A stretch of 7,972 nucleotides of DNA from contig JAFUWM010000010.1 in assembly GCA_017483425.1 (NCBI GenBank), positions 1 to 7,972 on the forward strand. The letters are read 5' to 3'. Every line of letters starts with the position of its first letter. Within the stretch, counting starts at the first letter, position 1. The stretch comes from Lachnospiraceae bacterium. GTDB lineage: Bacteria; Bacillota; Clostridia; Lachnospirales; Lachnospiraceae. The translations under genes were made by a program, and so were the position numbers. Below the pieces are notes generated by a model. The model did no database searches. It had not been told where the DNA came from and saw nothing but the letters and a program-made list of their open reading frames with translations. Below are positions 7,439-7,972 of the stretch, piece after piece.

Positions 7439-7594
7439 ATCCTCTGTTACTACGCCGAGTGCTTCCAGCTTTGCTTTTGCTTTTCTAAGCTGGTTTTTTA
7501 CTTCCTTATCCTTTTCTTCTCCTTGTGCTTTATCTATCCTAAGGAGATCGGTATATATGTCTATCATATTTGAAGCCTGTACTTTTTCAGTCAT
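7424..7594 (-). CDS. Small charged protein of unknown function, antisense between pyrF and pyrE
   Basis: I do not recognise this 56-residue protein (MTEKVQASNMIDIYTDLLRI at its start). It is very rich in Lys and Glu, has no signal peptide or membrane segment, and looks mainly helical, with the segment from about Ala23 to Leu45 likely one charged helix. The ATG at 7594 (complement) is preferred over one at 7645 because AGGAAGG lies 6 bases before it; the longer form would add a hydrophobic 17-residue stretch and would have to start inside the predicted promoter. Its AGG, AGA and ATA codon use matches the neighbours. The stop TAG overlaps the last 15 bases of pyrF, tail to tail. The pyrF terminator hairpin lies inside the coding sequence and is read as NQLRKAKAKL. 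No homology can be checked here, so a chance open frame is possible, but the promoter and ribosome site argue for a real gene. Confidence 0.62.
   Translation of the reverse strand: MTEKVQASNMIDIYTDLLRIDKAQGEEKDKEVKNQLRKAKAKLEALGVVTEDLRIE
7465..7499 (+). terminator. Intrinsic terminator of pyrF
   Basis: CCAGCTT (7465-7471) pairs perfectly with AAGCTGG (7487-7493) across a 15-base loop, and six Ts follow at once (7494-7499). It starts 26 bases after the pyrF stop, the normal place for rho-independent termination of the pyrF transcript. On the opposite strand the hairpin is preceded by As and not followed by Ts, so it should not stop transcription of the small antisense gene that contains it. 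The large loop makes the hairpin of moderate strength. Confidence 0.75.
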
Positions 7595-7600
7595 GGCGAT

Positions 7601-7607
7601 CCTTCCT
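7601..7607 (-). promoter_or_regulatory. Shine-Dalgarno site of the small antisense gene
   Basis: On the minus strand AGGAAGG lies 6 bases before the ATG whose first base is 7594. It decides the 56-residue start and is the main evidence that the frame is translated. Confidence 0.65.
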
Positions 7608-7616
7608 ATGTCTATA

Positions 7617-7645
7617 ACTATATCACCAGAAGCAAAAACCAACAA
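7617..7645 (-). promoter_or_regulatory. Predicted promoter of the small antisense gene
   Basis: On the minus strand, TATAGT (7622-7617, 5 of 6 consensus bases) is preceded by TGA, giving an extended -10. TTGTTG (7645-7640) sits at exactly 17 bases as a weak -35. Transcription would start about 15-20 bases before the start codon. The surrounding DNA is AT-rich, so chance matches are easy; the spacing and TGn make it better than average. Confidence 0.45.
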
Positions 7646-7661
7646 ATGATATTTTGTGTCT

Positions 7662-7689
7662 TTGATATTTTTTTTATTTATGATAGTAT
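7662..7689 (+). promoter_or_regulatory. Predicted pyrE promoter
   Basis: TTGATA (7662-7667, 5 of 6 consensus bases) and TAGTAT (7684-7689, 4 of 6) are 16 bases apart, and TGA directly before TAGTAT gives an extended -10. The start point would be near 7696, leaving a leader of about 55 bases before the pyrE ATG. I see no terminator or PyrR-type attenuator in that leader. The region is so AT-rich that other -10-like sequences occur, for example TATGAT at 7679. Confidence 0.42.
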
Positions 7690-7750
7690 TTTGTTTTATG
7701 TAGAAAAAAGATTTTTGCGATTTAATTCACAAAAAATTCAGGGTGGGGAT

Positions 7751-7972
7751 ATGGAGAGATATAAAGAAGAATTCATAGAGTTTATGCTGGACTGCGAGGT
7801 TTTGAGATTCGGGGATTTCACTACCAAGAGTGGAAGGAAGACACCTTTTTTTGTAAATACCGGATTTTACCGTACCGGAGCGCAGTTAAAGAAGCTTGGA
7901 AAATACTACGCAAAGGCTATAGCGGAGGCTTTCGGGACGGATTTTGATGTGCTCTTCGGACCCGCGTACAAG
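7751..7972 (+). CDS. pyrE: Orotate phosphoribosyltransferase, 3' end cut by window edge
   Basis: PyrE joins orotate to PRPP to give OMP, the substrate of PyrF. The 74 visible residues begin MERYKEEFIEFMLDCEVLRF. They include the family block FGDFTTKSGRKTPFFVNTG (about residues 20-38), which contributes to orotate binding, and end in VLFGPAYK at the window edge. That last block precedes the usual G-I/V-P-L. The PRPP-binding loop and C-terminal half lie beyond the window. The ATG follows a G-rich GGGTGGGG at 7741-7748, an unusual and closely spaced ribosome site. The gene is separated from pyrF by 312 bases that hold the pyrF terminator, the antisense gene and the divergent promoters. It therefore appears to be a separate transcription unit. 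Confidence 0.95.
   Translation, partial: MERYKEEFIEFMLDCEVLRFGDFTTKSGRKTPFFVNTGFYRTGAQLKKLGKYYAKAIAEAFGTDFDVLFGPAYK

Noticed and set aside
7711..7736. Hairpin TTTTTG/CAAAAA in the pyrE leader as a regulatory RNA structure
   Set aside because: Six mostly A-U pairs with a 12-base loop in very AT-rich DNA is expected by chance; no PyrR-binding or terminator pattern is present.

Overview
The window looks like ordinary chromosomal core DNA from an anaerobic Gram-positive bacterium. It suggests the Clostridia, most likely Lachnospiraceae. The clues are a class III (oxygen-sensitive) ribonucleotide reductase, a type II OMP decarboxylase of the kind common in that group, heavy use of AGG, AGA and ATA codons, purine-rich Shine-Dalgarno sites and the prmC-prfA gene pair. 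This taxonomic placement is inference. I see no rRNA, tRNA, CRISPR array, insertion sequence or phage gene.

Left part (1-1905): the 3' nearly complete prmC overlaps prfA by 8 bp. PrmC methylates the GGQ glutamine of release factor 1, which prfA encodes, so enzyme and substrate are co-expressed. Middle (1906-4386): an extended -10 promoter precedes a cytoplasmic PAS-PAS-GGDEF protein, a likely c-di-GMP synthase with an intact active site and product-inhibition site. This gene overlaps by 20 bp a gene for a lipid-anchored protein with about nine TPR repeats. Next (4416-7438): nrdD (anaerobic ribonucleotide reductase) and, 17 bp later, pyrF (OMP decarboxylase). I see no terminator from the GGDEF gene through pyrF, so all four may share a transcript. 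No nrdG activase gene lies beside nrdD.

Right end (7424-7972): this is the least routine part. pyrF is followed by a good intrinsic terminator. That terminator lies inside a small gene of 56 codons on the opposite strand, which overlaps the end of pyrF tail to tail. The small gene has a strong Shine-Dalgarno site and a plausible extended -10 promoter. Its promoter sits back to back with a plausible promoter for pyrE, in a very AT-rich spacer. pyrE (orotate phosphoribosyltransferase) runs off the right edge. pyrF and pyrE catalyse the last two steps of UMP synthesis, and here they are separated into two transcripts by the small antisense gene.

I found no clear new biological system. The strongest leads are the small antisense gene with its embedded pyrF terminator, and the co-translated GGDEF/TPR-lipoprotein pair.
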